Below are positions 34,048-45,708 of a stretch of DNA of 64,000 nt, one piece after another (positions within the stretch are counted from its first letter, which is position 1; every line of letters starts with the position of its first letter). This DNA is from Nilaparvata lugens (taxonomy: Eukaryota > Arthropoda > Insecta > Hemiptera > Delphacidae). Under the pieces are notes generated by a model. That model was not told the origin of the DNA and did not search any database. It worked only from the letters and a program-made list of their open reading frames with translations. The stretch spans positions 2,796,742-2,860,741 of the forward strand of contig NC_052517.1 of assembly GCF_014356525.2 (NCBI RefSeq), read 5' to 3'. Position numbers and translations under genes: made by a program.

Positions 34048-34938
34048 ACTTTCCTTGCCCTATTACCATAGGTAAGGAAAGTATTGCTTTCCGAAAAAAA
34101 TTAAGGTACCCCAATTTCTAAATTTCTATACGTTTCAAGGTCCCCTGAGTCCGAAAAAGTGGTTTTTGGGTATTGGTCTGTATGTGTGTGTGTGTGTGTG
34201 TGGTGTGTGTGTGTGTGTGTGTGTTGTGTGTGTGTGTGTGTGTGTGTTGTGTGTGTGTGTTGTGTATATGAGTGTAAGTGCGTCTGTGTACACGATATCT
34301 CATCTCCCAATTAACGGAATGACTTGAAATTTGGAACTTAAGGTCCTTCCACTATAAGGATCCGACACGAACAATTTCGATCAAATGCAATTCAAGATGG
34401 CGGCTAAAATGGCGAAAATGTTGTCAAAAACAGGGTTTTTCGTGATTTTCTCGAAAACGGCTCCAACGATTTTGATTAAAGTTATACCTGGAATAGTCAT
34501 CGATAAGCTCTATCAACTGCCATAAGTCCCATATCTGTAAAAATTTCAGGAGCTCCGCCCCATCTATGCAAAGTTTGATTTTAGATTCTCAATTATCAGG
34601 CTTCAGATACAATTTGAACAAGAAATTTTGTGTGGAAAAGATTGAGCATGAGAATCTCTACAATTAATGTTCAGTAACATTTGCACCTAAAATTAAAAAT
34701 AAGCTCGAAATTCGAGAAAATGTGATTATTCAATTGCAAACTGTTGGCAACTGTTGATTCTATTAAATCATTCACTATGAAGAGATAGCAGATCTCGTGT
34801 GTATCCAGAGATATTGCCCTGTCACCAGCTGGCTCAAATCTTTGAATAGTAAACTTGAGATGCGCGGGAATACTAGCGTCAGTTGATCAATTTTCATAAC
34901 GGCAAGGAAAGTTGTGTGAGTGCGCCACACCAGATTTT
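34048..34938 (+). mobile_element. Element N, complete, long TG tract
   Basis: It opens ACTTTCCTTGCCCTATTACC, has TG/TTG repeats at 34180-34265, and closes GTGAGTGCGCCACACCAG. Outside it, ACACAAATTTGAAATTGTC (34018-34036) and its complement (34978-34996) form a flanking inverted repeat. Confidence 0.82.
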
Positions 34939-35387
34939 TATTATTATAAATTATTATAACATATACAGAACCAGGTTGACAATTTCAAATTTGTGTTTTC
35001 ATTATGGAAAAGTACCACAACATCACTCACAACACAACTGTAAGGTATTTATTCTTGAAATTTTATTCTGTTTCCAAATTGTTTGTAAATTATGTAGTAA
35101 TGTAATGAACAACCAACATATCTGATCTCGTTTATTAAGGCTTTGCAAAGGCTAAAAATAAACTTTCTACTGGTGATATTTTTCAAAGTTTTTCGATTTC
35201 TATATCATCAATCTATCAAAATGACAAAGTTTTCTCACGAAAACATTTTTTTCCGATCATTAATTTTTGAGATATGAACGCCTAAAGTTTAAATCTTTGG
35301 GACAGAACATTTGAAATTCGGTACGACATAAATCCATGAGGTTTGGAGGATAAATTTGTCATGGTATTGTTGATTGAATAAAACAAA
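34939..35387. other. Unclassified repeat-like DNA
   Basis: GCTTTGCAAAGGCTAAAAAT and CTACTGGTGATATTTTTC at 35140-35180 look like repeat sequence I associate with planthoppers, from memory only. A weak alternative is an N-related tail. No frame of interest. Confidence 0.3.
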
Positions 35388-35715
35388 AATCTGGTGTGGC
35401 GCACTCACACAACTTTCCTTGCCGTTATGAAAATTGATCACCTGACGCTAGTGTCCCCGCGCATCTCAAGTCTACTATTCAAAGATCCAAGCCAGAATAG
35501 AATAGAATAGAATTGTTTATTGATCAACAAATATAACATAATATATATGGATCGTGTCAAGTTAAAAACTACAAATAAAAAATAAATAGGCTATAATAGG
35601 TACAGTCATGCCATGAGAAAATGTCTTAAATTAGTCGCGACAATAAGTTATTCCGTACAAGCAGGCAAAACAAGGTGAGTAGTTCATTCTCATTTTAAAG
35701 TTAACATGTGTAAAT

Positions 35716-36012
35716 TTAACATTGCAATATTTGACTATCGAGATATTCCTCTATTGTATAGAATGCGTTACGTCTCAGCAGTTCTTTTACTATTCTCTTG
35801 AATTTGCTGCTTGGAAGACTTCTAAATGTTAAGGGAAGTTTATTGAAAAGAATAACCTGCTGGTATTTATGGCTTTTATAAGTCTTGTGCAGCCTTATAG
35901 AAGGTTTTATCAAGTCAAATTTATTTCTTGTGTTGTGATCATGATTTTCTTGCTGTTTCATAAAGTTATCTTCATTTTCCTTCATGTAAATTAGATTTAC
36001 ATAAATATACAT
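35716..36012 (-). pseudogene. LINE ORF2 C-terminus
   Basis: HDHNTRNKFDLIKPSIRLHK, VILFNKLPLTFRSLPSSKFK and LLRRNAFYTIEEYLDS match the conserved tail of such ORFs. Between it and the YADD piece, [18 protein letters not shown] is readable in a broken frame. Confidence 0.88.
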
Positions 36013-36244
36013 ACTAGCAAGGGTTGGGACGCTAAGTTTCTTGAAAGCATCTCTTCATGACTCGTTGAATTTGAGTCCTGCAATGCATCTTATGGCTTTT
36101 TTCTGCCATAGAAACACTCTGCTGGCAGAAGAGCAGTTGCCCCATAAACGGAGACCATAATTTAAATGTGAATGGAAGAGACCGTAGTATGCCATCATCA
36201 AAACTCCAGGGCTGACTGATAGTTTAAGTTTACGTAGAAAAAGG

Positions 36245-36562
36245 TTACTCTTGATAGTTTTTTACAAAGAAACTCGATATGGTCTTCCAGCATAGCTTAC
36301 TGTCCAGCATTAAGCCCAGCAATTTGACCGGCTTCATGTAGTTTTTTAGGCTAGGATCTATTCTGCTCTTCAAGGAAAATAATATCCTCTCAGTTTTGGT
36401 CTCATTAAGACGGAGGCTGTTGGCATTGTACCATATTTTTGAGGTTTTTGTTGAAACGTCAAGGTCATGAATAAGATTTTCCGCATTCGCACCAGAATTG
36501 AGAATTGTAGTGTCGTCGGCATACAATATTGAAAAGCATGGTATATTACAAACTGAAATCAT
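36245..36562 (-). pseudogene. LINE reverse transcriptase, YADD region
   Basis: The frame has [28 protein letters not shown] and PVKLLGLMLDSKLCW, the palm and thumb of a CR1/Jockey-like enzyme. Just upstream in another frame, [20 protein letters not shown] can be read, so a frameshift has occurred. The ATG is internal. Confidence 0.9.
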
Positions 36563-37206
36563 TTACGAACACTAGAAATAAAAACGGCCCCAAAACAGAC
36601 CCTTGAGGGACGCCTGTTTTCACGGCTTTTGGGCTAGCCGGTGCCAGCTGGTGACAGGGCAATAACGCTGGAGACACACGAGGTCTGCTATCTCTTTATA
36701 GTGAATCAACAGTTGCCAACAGTTTGCAATTGGATAATCACATTTTCTCGAATTTCCAGCTTATTTTTAATTTTAGGTGGAACTGCTACCGTACTGAACA
36801 TTTATTGTAGAGATTCCAATGCTCAATCTTTTCCACTCGAAATTTTCTGTTTAAGTTGTATCTGAAGCCTGATAATTAAGAATCTGAAATCGAACTTTGC
36901 ATAGATGGGGCGGAGCTCCTGAAATTTTTACAGATATGGGACTTGTGGCAGTTGATAGAGCTTATCGATGACTATTTTAGGTATATCTTTAATCAAAATC
37001 GTTGAAGCCATTTTGAGGAAACCGTGGAAAACCCCTGTTTTTGACAACATTTTCACCATTTTAGCCGCCATATTGAATCGCATTTGATCGAAATTGTTCG
37101 TGTCGGATCCTTATATTATAAGGACCTTACGTTCCAAATTTCAAGTCATTCCTTTAATTGGGAGATGAGATATCGTGTACACAGACTTACATACACTCAT
37201 ACCGCA

Positions 37207-37514
37207 TATCGGATACCGCTATCTCTTTCTCGCTTTTCTCTGTTGCCAGATCGTCTTCAACAATGTAGAATTATCAATTAATTAGATATTTAATTATCAA
37301 TAAATAATTTTGTAAATTATGAAATTATTAAAAAATATAATTTCTTGCTTCATAAAATAAAATTGATTATTTTAAACGAGAATGAACAGTTAATACTACA
37401 TCAATAAACCTGTATCAGCTACCGTCTCTAAAGAAGGCATCGACAAGACAGAGGATCGGCAACGTTGTACTCGTATCTTTCTCCACTGCCATTATAACGT
37501 GGACCTCACTATAG
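37207..37514. mobile_element. Element A, left end missing
   Basis: From CGCTATCTCTTTCTCGC to the right end CGTGGACCTCACTATAG it follows the family. Its left terminus was lost at the join with N. Confidence 0.8.
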
Positions 37515-37860
37515 AGGTCATTCAGATCCGTACTAAAGAGTTCATTGAGATTTGTACCGTTCTAAAGAGGCTGCAATCTATTCTGACTATTGCATGACAG
37601 CCTAACATTAAATGTATAGTCCTATCTTCTATTATTCCAAGTGTTCTATATTTATATATATCCATATACAGTGCTCCCAACTGACCTCAATAGATATATA
37701 GGTCAACGATGACGTCACAGCTTCTTGACCAATCACAAGCCAGAACTCATGAATTCGACCATAACCTCAAATAATATAGAATGCCTCTCACAGAAACTCA
37801 ACTAAATAATATCGTTGCATTCTTTCACATACCGTTCACTGTATTAAACTCTTTTATTCG
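37515..37860. other. Unique DNA with CRE and CCAAT words
   Basis: GATGACGTCACAGC at about 37709 contains the CRE palindrome TGACGTCA, with GACCAATCACAAG 20 bases on. These are promoter-type words, but no first exon or transcript evidence follows. Confidence 0.35.
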
Positions 37861-38162
37861 TTTACTTTCTTCTTCTTCTACTTCTTCTTCATCCTCTTCT
37901 CCTTTCTCATTTCTTCTTCTTCTTCTCCTCTTTCTTTTTCTTCTTCTTCTTTTTCTTCTTCTTCTTCTTCTTCTACGCATAATTGTCATTCTTCTTCTCT
38001 TCATCCAAATTCCAATTTTTATTTTATTTGTTTTTTTATATTGAAAATGATGCCATTTGAGATCTAGGGTTTGTTCTTCTTCTCTCCTTTCTTCCTCCTT
38101 CTTCTTTATTATTCTTGTTTCTCTTCTTGCTTTACTTCTCCTTTAGCTTCTCACTCTTCTCC
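37861..38162. repeat. Pyrimidine-rich low-complexity DNA
   Basis: CTT/CTTCTT words dominate, broken by short ordinary segments. It ends directly at the T element. Confidence 0.88.
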
Positions 38163-38412
38163 ATTCCGAAGAATGGTCATTGATATTCCCAAAGCTCCGC
38201 TAATTTATGTAGATGCATAACAATATTATCTATAGTTATTAAATTACAAATTGCTTTTTCATATCATATACAGTTCAATAATTATTTTCTTAGTCTATAT
38301 TATGTAAATTCATCCATAATTTTGCTGTATTGTAAGCTATTGTATATAAGTGTATAAGCCAGTATATATTGTTGTAATCTACATGAATAAAGTACTCAAT
38401 CAATCAATCAAT
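38163..38412 (+). mobile_element. T element, first 50 bases missing
   Basis: It starts at CCATTCCGAAGAATGGTC and ends in four ATCA units, followed again by pyrimidine-rich DNA. It lacks GGTAGAGAG. Confidence 0.83.
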
Positions 38413-38499
38413 TCTCCTACTTCTTATTCTCATTTTCCTCATTTTTGTGTGGGACCGAGATAAAGTTATGACTCAGGAGTTGCAATCATTCAATCAAGT

Positions 38500-38648
38500 G
38501 CCGGTTGCACAAAAGTCAGTTGAATTCTAATCCTGATTAATTACAGGAGAACCAATCAGAGAAGCTATCTTTTTAAAATGGTCTCCTCTGATTTGGTTTA
38601 CGTGAAAATAATCAGGATTTAAATTTAACCGGCTTTTGTGCAACCGGG
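38500..38648. mobile_element. Foldback element D, 149 bp
   Basis: GCCGGTTGCACAAAAGTCAG pairs with CGGCTTTTGTGCAACCGGG. The centre has ACCAATCAGAGAAGC. This is a near-complete short copy without insert. Confidence 0.85.
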
Positions 38649-38741
38649 CCTTTGTGAAAGAGATTTTTGCATTCCACTGGGAATTAATCTCAATACATGC
38701 TGTGATTATATAAAAATTTTCTGTATAAACTATGAATATAC

Positions 38742-39150
38742 AAGTAGTTCTGTGAACAGTAGACCTCACGCAGTATTCTCATCCACAAGTACCTGATTGA
38801 AACTCTAGACCTTATGGAAAAACAGCAATAGACTGGCTTCTCCACACATCTGTGTAATCACTTGTCAGCTGATTTATGATGAATAATTCTATAGTCTGAT
38901 TTTTTCTCTAATATTGGCGTATGAAGGAGGCTCCTTTTTCCTTTTATATTATCCTTGAAATGCAAACTTTTCAAAAACCTTGTATATACGTCGACGCGCA
39001 ATTTAAAAAGAAACATACCTGTCAAATTTCATGAAAATCTATTACTGCGTTTCGCCGTAAATGCGCAACATATAAACATTCAAACATTTAAACATTAAGA
39101 GAAATGCCAAACCGTCGACTTGAATCTTAGACCTCACTTCGCACGGTCAA
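38742..39150 (-). mobile_element. Element C, minus strand, complete
   Basis: It runs from AGTAGTTCTGTGAACAGTAG to ACCTCACTTCGCACGGTCAA. The palindromic terminus shows CGCACGG instead of CGCTCGG. Confidence 0.82.
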
Positions 39151-39453
39151 TTATAATTTCCTCTTGTGTAATAAATTTTCTATGCTTTTGTACTCCAGAG
39201 CGAAGCTCGATCCCACGATATTTTATTATTATTGACCAAAGATTTTTGGTGCAATGATTTTTTAATGCATATCATTTATAATTATATACATATATATTTA
39301 TATATATTCAATACGCTAACAGGGGTCTAGAAAGGCGTCAAATTATAAAGACTGATTAAAATGTTTTGAACAAACATTTGTTCAGTTTTTTAACAATGTA
39401 ATTGATAAGTTGATTGAATTTAGTTATTTGCCCCAAAACTAATGGAATCATTA

Positions 39454-39863
39454 TTGACCGAGCGAAGTAAGGTCTAAGATTCAAGTCGACGGTTTGGCAT
39501 TTCCCTTAATGTTTGATTGTTTAAATGTTTATATGTTGCGCATTTACGGCGAAACGCAGTAATAGATTTTCATGAAAATTTGACAGGTATGTTTCTTTTT
39601 AAATTGCGCGTCGACCTATATACAAGGTTTTTGGAAATTTTGCATTTCAAGGATAATATAAAAGGAAAAAGGAGCCTCCTTCATACGCCAATATTAGAGA
39701 AAAAATCAGACTATAGAATTATTCATCATAAATCAGCTGACAAGTGATTACACAGATGTGTGGAGAAGCCAGTCTATTGCTGTATTTCCATAAGGTCTAT
39801 AGTTTCAATCAGGTACTTGTGGATGAGAATACTGCGTGAGGTCTACTATTCACAGAACTACTT
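39454..39863 (+). mobile_element. Element C, plus strand, complete
   Basis: It begins TTGACCGAGCGAAGTAAGGT and ends TTCACAGAACTA. With the minus-strand copy ending at 39150 it forms a large inverted pair separated by 300 bases that include the R end and AT-rich DNA. Confidence 0.85.
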
Positions 39864-39871
39864 GATTAGAA

Positions 39872-39948
39872 TAAACTATATAGTTTAGAATAAACCAGTA
39901 GTTTAGAATAAACTAGTAGTTTAGAATAAACTATATTGTTTATAATAA
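39872..39948. repeat. Short tandem of AGTTTAGAATAAACTA
   Basis: Four to five units of 18-20 bases, each nearly palindromic (TAGTTTA...TAAACTA). The array lies exactly between two C copies in opposite orientation. Confidence 0.85.
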
Positions 39949-40073
39949 ACTAGTAGTTCTGTGAACAGTAGACCTCACGCAGCATTTTCAACCACAAGTA
40001 CCTGACTTGAAACTATAGACCTTATGGAAATACAGCAATAGACTGGCTTCTCCACACATCTGTGTAATAATAT
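39946..40073 (-). mobile_element. Element C end fragment, minus strand
   Basis: It has ACTAGTAGTTCTGTGAACAG to ACACATCTGTGTAAT, the outer third of C, then stops. Confidence 0.8.
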
Positions 40074-40446
40074 TCATGATCACATAAAACATATGTCGCA
40101 GTTTACAAATAACTCACATAACCTATACCTATATCAAAAACATACATAACACCCTACACTATAACACAATGAACAAAATTCAAGTCGCCCTTAATTCCCA
40201 AACCTTAAACCTTAGGCTAGCCTCAACTTAAACCTTAAACCGAGACTGCAGTTTAATCAAACCAAGATCAAGAATGTCTCAGTCAATTACGAACTAATAG
40301 ATCACCCTTGGAAAACAGAGCTAACCTCTATCTATTCTTTGGTAAGTCATTGGAAATAATTTTCAAATTTAATCTGATCGTTATTTTTATTGTAGATTCC
40401 AAGTTTTAAAAAATTGTTGTATGCACTACACTATTCAAGTATATTA
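40074..40446. other. Unique AT-rich DNA
   Basis: No repeat or gene was recognised. Three near-copies of CCTTAAACC (40203-40245) are the only local pattern. Confidence 0.4.
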
Positions 40447-40615
40447 TCTAGAGTATGGTCCACGTTATAATAGCAGTGGAGAAAGATACAAGAACAGCGT
40501 TGCCGAAAAGGATAGAGCTATCTGCGTTGCCTAATGCAGACAAGGATAGCAACATCAATGTTATTCAGGTGCTGACTTTATAACCTGAATATCTCACTAT
40601 TTTTCCCTGAATACC
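40447..40615. mobile_element. A-related element with GCTGACTTTATAACCTG end
   Basis: The left end TGGTCCACGTTATAATAGC is A-like. The right end GACTTTATAACCTGAATATC differs and resembles the K and 6955-7010 ends, so it looks like a short hybrid or sister family. Confidence 0.55.
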
Positions 40616-40623
40616 TCTACCCT

Positions 40624-41350
40624 ACTATAGTGAGGTCCACGTTATAATGGCAGTATTTGATTAACATTGGTGTTGCTATCCTTGTCTATCAGTCCACAAA
40701 GCAGATAGCGCTATCCTTTTGTAGCTCTTCAACGTTGCCAGATTGTTTTTAATCAGTCTATATATATAATTTAAAAGCGGAATGGCACTCACACACTGAC
40801 TGACTCACTCACTCGCAGAACTAAAAATCTATCGGACCAAAAACGTTCAAATTTGGTAGGTATGTTCAGTTAGCCCTTCAGAGGCGCACTAAGAACGGAT
40901 TTGGAAAAATTTTCAAAATCTGCGTTTTTCCAGCGATTTTTAGCGTTTTCTCAGCTTTATCGAGAACAAATGCACAGAAAATGTTTAAAATTAGTACAGA
41001 AGTTCAGCTAGGATGTAATAATGCTGTGTTAGAAGGAATTTGCAATAACGTCAAAGATACGCCCAAAATCTGCGTTTTTTGCGCTTTCTTAGCTTTGACT
41101 TTCTGATGCAATGAAGCATGCCCAAATGAAAAATGCAGGCGAGCGAAGCGAGCATGACGGCTAGTTCAGAAATATAATTAATGAACGAAATATTCAATCT
41201 CAATTATGAAAATGTATTATTCAATCATTGAAACATATATTTTCTTGTCGAATAAATAAAAATTGATTATATCTTAAACAAGAATAACCAGTTAATAAAG
41301 CAGTTCTCCTATCCTTCTCCACTGCCATAAAAACGTGGACCTCACTATAG
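40624..41350. mobile_element. Element A with Q inserted
   Basis: CTATAGTGAGGTCCACGTTA starts it and GACCTCACTATAG closes it at 41350. The interior is broken at GATTGTTTTTAATCAG by a Q element. Confidence 0.82.
40757..41164 (+). mobile_element. Helitron-like element Q, 408 bp
   Basis: It starts TCTATATATATAATTTAAAAG and ends GCGAGCATGACGGCTAG followed by T: 5' TC and 3' CTAG, with no inverted repeats or clear target duplication. GGCGAGCGAAGCGAGC near the 3' end can form a hairpin, as Helitrons have. The identity is inferred from these signs. Confidence 0.65.
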
Positions 41351-43560
41351 CAATAAGTGTTCGACGATATGATACAGTATCATCTCATCTTGATACACAA
41401 CACCATAATTTGATAGAAAACAGGATAGAGATATCTGCTTTGTCGAATGATAGACAAGGATAGCAACATCAATGTTAATTAAACACTGCCATTATAACGT
41501 GGACCTCACTATAGAAGTGTTCAACAATATGATACAGTATCATCTCAACTTGATACACAACACCATAATTTGATACAAAACAGGATAGAGCTATCTGCTT
41601 TGTGGAATGATAGACAAGGATAGCAACACCAATGTTAATCAAACACTGCCATTATAACGTGGACCTCACTATAGCAGTGTTCAACAATATGATACAGTAT
41701 CATCTCAACTTGATACACAACACCATAATTTGATACTAAACAGGATAGAGATATCTGCTATGTGGAATGATAGACAAGGATAGCAACACCAATGTTAATC
41801 AAACACTGCCATTATAACGTGGACCTCACTATAGCAATATAAGTGTTCGACAATATGATACAGTATCATCTCAACTTGATACACAACACCATAATTTGAT
41901 ACAAAACAGGATAGAGCTATCTGCTTTGTCGAATGATAGACAAGGATAGCAACATCAATGTTAATCAAATACTGCCATTATAACGTGGACCTCACTATAG
42001 CAATATAAGTGTTCGACAATATGATACAGTATCATCTCAACTGGATACACAACACCATAATTTGATACAAAACAGGATAGAGCTATCTGCTTTGTGGAAT
42101 GATAGACAAGGATAGTAACACCAATGTTAATCAAAAACTGCCATTATAACGTGGACCTCACTATAGAAGTGTTCAACAATATGATACAGTATCATCTCAA
42201 CTTGATACACAACACCATAATTTGATACAAAACAGGATAGAGCTATCTGCTTTGTGGGATGATAGACAAGGATAGCAACATCAATGTTAATCAAATACTG
42301 CCATTATAACGTGGACCTCACTATAGCAGTGTTCAACAATATGATATAGTATCATCTTAACTTGATACACAACACCATAATTTGATACAAAACAGGATAG
42401 AGCTATCTGCTTTGTGGGATGATAGACAAGGATAGCAACACCATTGCTAATCAAACACTGCCATTATAACGTGGGCCTCACTATAGCAGTGTTCAACAAT
42501 ATGATATAGTATCATCTCAACTTGATACACAACACCATAATTTGATACAAAACAGGAAAGAGCTATCTGCTTTGTGGGATGATAGACAAGGATAGTAACA
42601 CCTATGTTAATCAAAAACTGCCATTATAACGTGGACCTCACTATAGAAGTGTTCAACAATATGATACAGTATCATCTCAACTTGATACACAACACCATAA
42701 TTTGATACAAAACAGGATAGAGCTATCTGCTTTGTGGAATGATAGACAAGGATAGCAACACCAATGTTAATCAAACACTGCCATTATAACGTGGACCTCA
42801 CTATAGCAGTGTTCAACAATATGATACAGTATCATCTCAACTTGATACACAACACCATAATTTGATACTAAACAGGATAGAGATATCTGCTATGTGGAAT
42901 GATAGACAAGGATAGCAACACCAATGTTAATCAAACACTGCCATTATAACGTGGACCTCACTATAGCAATATAAGTGTTCGACAATATGATACAGTATCA
43001 TCTCAACTAGATACACAACACCATAATTTGATACAAAACAGGATAGAGCTATCTGCTTTGTGGAATGATAGACAAGGATAGCAACACCAATGTTAATCAA
43101 ACACTGCCATTATAACGTGGACCTCACTATAGCAATATAAGTGTTCGACAATATGATACAGTATCATCTCAACTGGATACACACCACCATAATTTGATAC
43201 AAAACAGGATAGAGCTATCTGCTTTGTGGAATGATAGACAAGGATAGCAACACCAATGTTAATCAAACACTGCCATTATAACGTGGACCTCACTATAGCA
43301 ATATAAGTGTTCGACAATATGATATAGTATCATCTCAACTGGATACACACCACCACAATTTGATAATAACTGGATAGAGATATCTGCTTTGTAGAATGAT
43401 AGACAAGGGTAGCAACACCAATGTCAAATACTGTCATTATATAACTTGGACCTCACTATAGAATAAGAACAACCACAACATGATACAGTATCATCTCAAC
43501 TTGATACACAACACTATAATTTGGTACAGAACAGGATAGAGCTTCACTACAGGGCTAAGA
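41340..43560. repeat. A-derived satellite, 160/166-bp units, about 14 copies
   Basis: Each unit is an A right end (TATAACGTGGACCTCACTAT AG) with its subterminal part plus a GATAC module (GATACAGTATCATCTCAACT, TTGATACACAACACC). The spacing of CTCACTATAG is 160 or 166; longer units have CAATATAAGTGTTCGAC instead of CAGTGTTCAAC. The last two units are diverged. Confidence 0.93.
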
Positions 43561-43830
43561 GGGAGTGGAGTGGAACCAGCCCTTTCTCAATGACATCCCC
43601 ACCCTAGCAAGTAGGGACTCCATCCCTTAAATGCCTGTTGCTCCCTCCCTTATTCCCTGACGGAGGTTTGAGATCTCTTCACTTATCAACTGACTCTCCA
43701 TCCCTCAACATCTCTCATTCCCTAGACGAGTCTTTCCCTGAACAACACACAGGAATTAAGTCAACAGGTAGGTGACTCAATCAGAAATTCCCTATCATTT
43801 CTTACTCAATCATTTATCCAATCTTTTTAA

Positions 43831-44233
43831 TTGACCGAGCAAAGTGAGGTCTAAGATTCAAGTCGACGGTTTGGCATTTCTCTTAATGTTTAAATGCTTA
43901 TATGTTGCGCATTTACGGCGAAACGCGTTAATAGATTTTCATGAAATTTGACAGGTATGTCCCTTTTTTAATTGCGTGTCGTCGTATATACAAGGTTTTT
44001 GGAAATTTTGTATTTCAAGGATAATATAAAAAGAAGAAGGAGCCTCCTTCATCAGCCAATATTAGATTAAAAATCAGACTATAGAATTATTCATCATAAA
44101 TCAGCTGACAAGTGATTACACAGATGTGTGGAGAAGCCAGTCTATTGCTGTATTTCCATGAGGTCTATAGTTTCAATCAGGTACTTGTGTATGAGAATAC
44201 TGCGCGAGGTCTACTGTTCACAGAACTACTAGT
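43831..44233 (+). mobile_element. Element C, plus strand, complete
   Basis: From TTGACCGAGCAAAGTGAGGT to CACAGAACTACTAGT. M follows at once, sharing the AGTATAG edge. Confidence 0.85.
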
Positions 44234-44446
44234 ATAGTAAAGGAAAGAAGTGGCTTATACAGGTAGGGGATAGGAAATTCACGAATGACGCATCATCACG
44301 TCTCAACTACTCAACTCATTAACTTGACATTTTGCATATAGATTTTTAATTCACCAAGGATGGTTATAGGCCTATTTTCAATTCTTCAAGATTTCACTCA
44401 GTCAAGCTTTCAATCAGACCCTTGCGGAGCACGGGTTACCTGCTAG
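44234..44446 (+). mobile_element. Helitron-like element M, complete
   Basis: TATAGTAAAGGAAAGAAGTG to GAGCACGGGTTACCTGCTAG, then T. In this orientation the CTAG end is on the right. It is about 213 bp with no insert, the best reference for M. Confidence 0.72.
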
Positions 44447-44747
44447 TTTCTTATAAAACTTGGAATATATTATTGAATAGATAAGAACTGAAATTTCACT
44501 TCATTCATAAAACTATAAATTTGGTTTTAATCCCTGAGCAAATTCTGCCTTGAATATCACACAGGGATTAAGTCAGTAGGTAGGTGTGACTCAATCGAAC
44601 ATTTCCTATTATTTCTTATGGAACTTTTAAGTTACTGAAAAATATAGGGTAAATGAGAAGAAAATAAAACTGAAATTTCACTTCATTCATCAAACTAGAA
44701 ATCCTATCCTATACTATTAAACGAGCAACTTCTGTTTATATGTTTAG

Positions 44748-44904
44748 AAAATTATATTTTGAAAAGTGAAAATGACATAACCAACATTTTGATTTGGACA
44801 GTATAGTATAATTTGGAAATGGGACAGTTTTGGGCAAGAGACTGTTGTACCTTTCCTCATGTTAACTATTTCTACACAATGTGATTAATAAAATAAATAA
44901 ATAG
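44748..44904 (+). mobile_element. LINE 3' end with AAATAAAT tail
   Basis: ATGTTTAG at 44740-44747 and 44905-44912 flank the insert. The sequence is the same as 5680-5826 (GGGACAGTTTTGGGC). The insert is absent from R at 51939. Confidence 0.82.
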
Positions 44905-45202
44905 ATGTTTAGATGTTTGTATTTCACCGGATCTCGAAAACGGCTCTAACGATTCTCACGAAATTCAGAACATAGTAGGTTAATAATATAAAGGTTCGAT
45001 TGCACTAGGTCTCATCCTTGGGAAAACTCGCTGAAGGACATTTAAAATGATAATTATTATTCATCTTTGGGATAATAGCTGATAATAATTATTTCGTCGT
45101 CTGTTGATGATGGAAGTGAGTGAGCGAGTTCATGTGTGTGGGACTGTGTGAAAATTATGACTCAGCTGTTGAACTTTTGTAATCATTCAATCAGGTACTT
45201 AG

Positions 45203-45345
45203 TGCCGGTTGCAAAAAAACCGGGCTATTTTCAATCCTGATTAATTCCAGTAGATCCATCTTTTTGAAATGGTCTTCTCTGATTTGGTTCAAGTGAAGTT
45301 AATCAGGATTAAAATTTAACCGGCTTTTGTGCAACTGGGCCTTTG
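45203..45345. mobile_element. Foldback element D
   Basis: GCCGGTTGCAAAAAAACCGG and CCGGCTTTTGTGCAACTGGG are its ends. The same R position holds D in the copies at 38450 and 51939, so D was inserted before R multiplied. Confidence 0.83.
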
Positions 45346-45708
45346 TGAGGGAAATTTTTGCATTCCTCTGGGAATTAATCTCAATTTACTGTGATTAGAT
45401 AGAACATTTCTGTAGGAATGTTATTATAATTTCTTCTTTCGTAATAATTTTTTTATGTTTTTGTACTCCAGAGCGAAGCTCGGTCCCCGATATTTTGTTT
45501 TTTTTTATCCCTGAGTGCATTCTTCCCTAGATATCTCACAGGAGTTACCTCAACAGGTAGGTTACTAATTAGAACAGGTCTGGAATTTCTAGCTAAATTC
45601 AAAATTTATTTTGTTTGCCCAAAGTTTCAATACAAATCCTATAAAATTCGCTTCACTTTACAAGATGTTTTACAAAATTGAATTCATAATTAACTTCTTC
45701 CCACTTCT

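Larger units (their letters stand above)
35496..36642 (-). mobile_element. 5'-truncated LINE in N, minus strand
   Basis: GCCAG at 35491-35495 and 36643-36647 is a short target duplication. On the minus strand it runs from [17 protein letters not shown] to an (ATTCT)n tail. It is the longest retrotransposon remnant in the window. Confidence 0.87.
35388..37206 (-). mobile_element. Element N, minus strand, split by a LINE
   Basis: The N right end is at 35388 (CTGGTGTGGCGCACTCACAC). N resumes after 36647 with GTGACAGGGCAATAACGCTG and stops near 37206, within its TG-bearing left part, where an A element begins. Confidence 0.8.
38450..39226. mobile_element. Element R part with D and C inside
   Basis: R words GACTCAGGAGTTGCAATC, the nested D, and at the far side TTTGTACTCCAGAGCGAAGC with CCACGATATTTT mark its right half. 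C sits on the minus strand at the point where R copy 51939 carries C on the plus strand. Confidence 0.7.
44709..45513 (+). mobile_element. Element R, complete, with LINE tail and D inside
   Basis: CTATACTATTAAACGAGCAA starts and GCGAAGCTCGGTCCCCGATA ends the unit. AACGGCTCTAACGATTCTCA is typical of its left part. It lacks a C insert, unlike the copies at 38450 and 51939. Confidence 0.75.
43561..45598. repeat. Three spread copies of a short unit with CAG/GTAGGT
   Basis: TCCCTGA, a variable part, ACACAGG, ATTAAGTCAACAG and GTAGGTGACTCAATC recur at about 43725-43810, 44525-44622 and 45525-45598. C, M and R elements fill the intervals. GAACTGAAATTTCACTTC also occurs at about 44482 and 44680. The unit is unidentified. 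Confidence 0.6.

Noticed and set aside
41340..43560. CRISPR-like array
   Set aside because: The whole 160-bp unit is repeated with no unique spacers, in a eukaryotic genome; it is a satellite.
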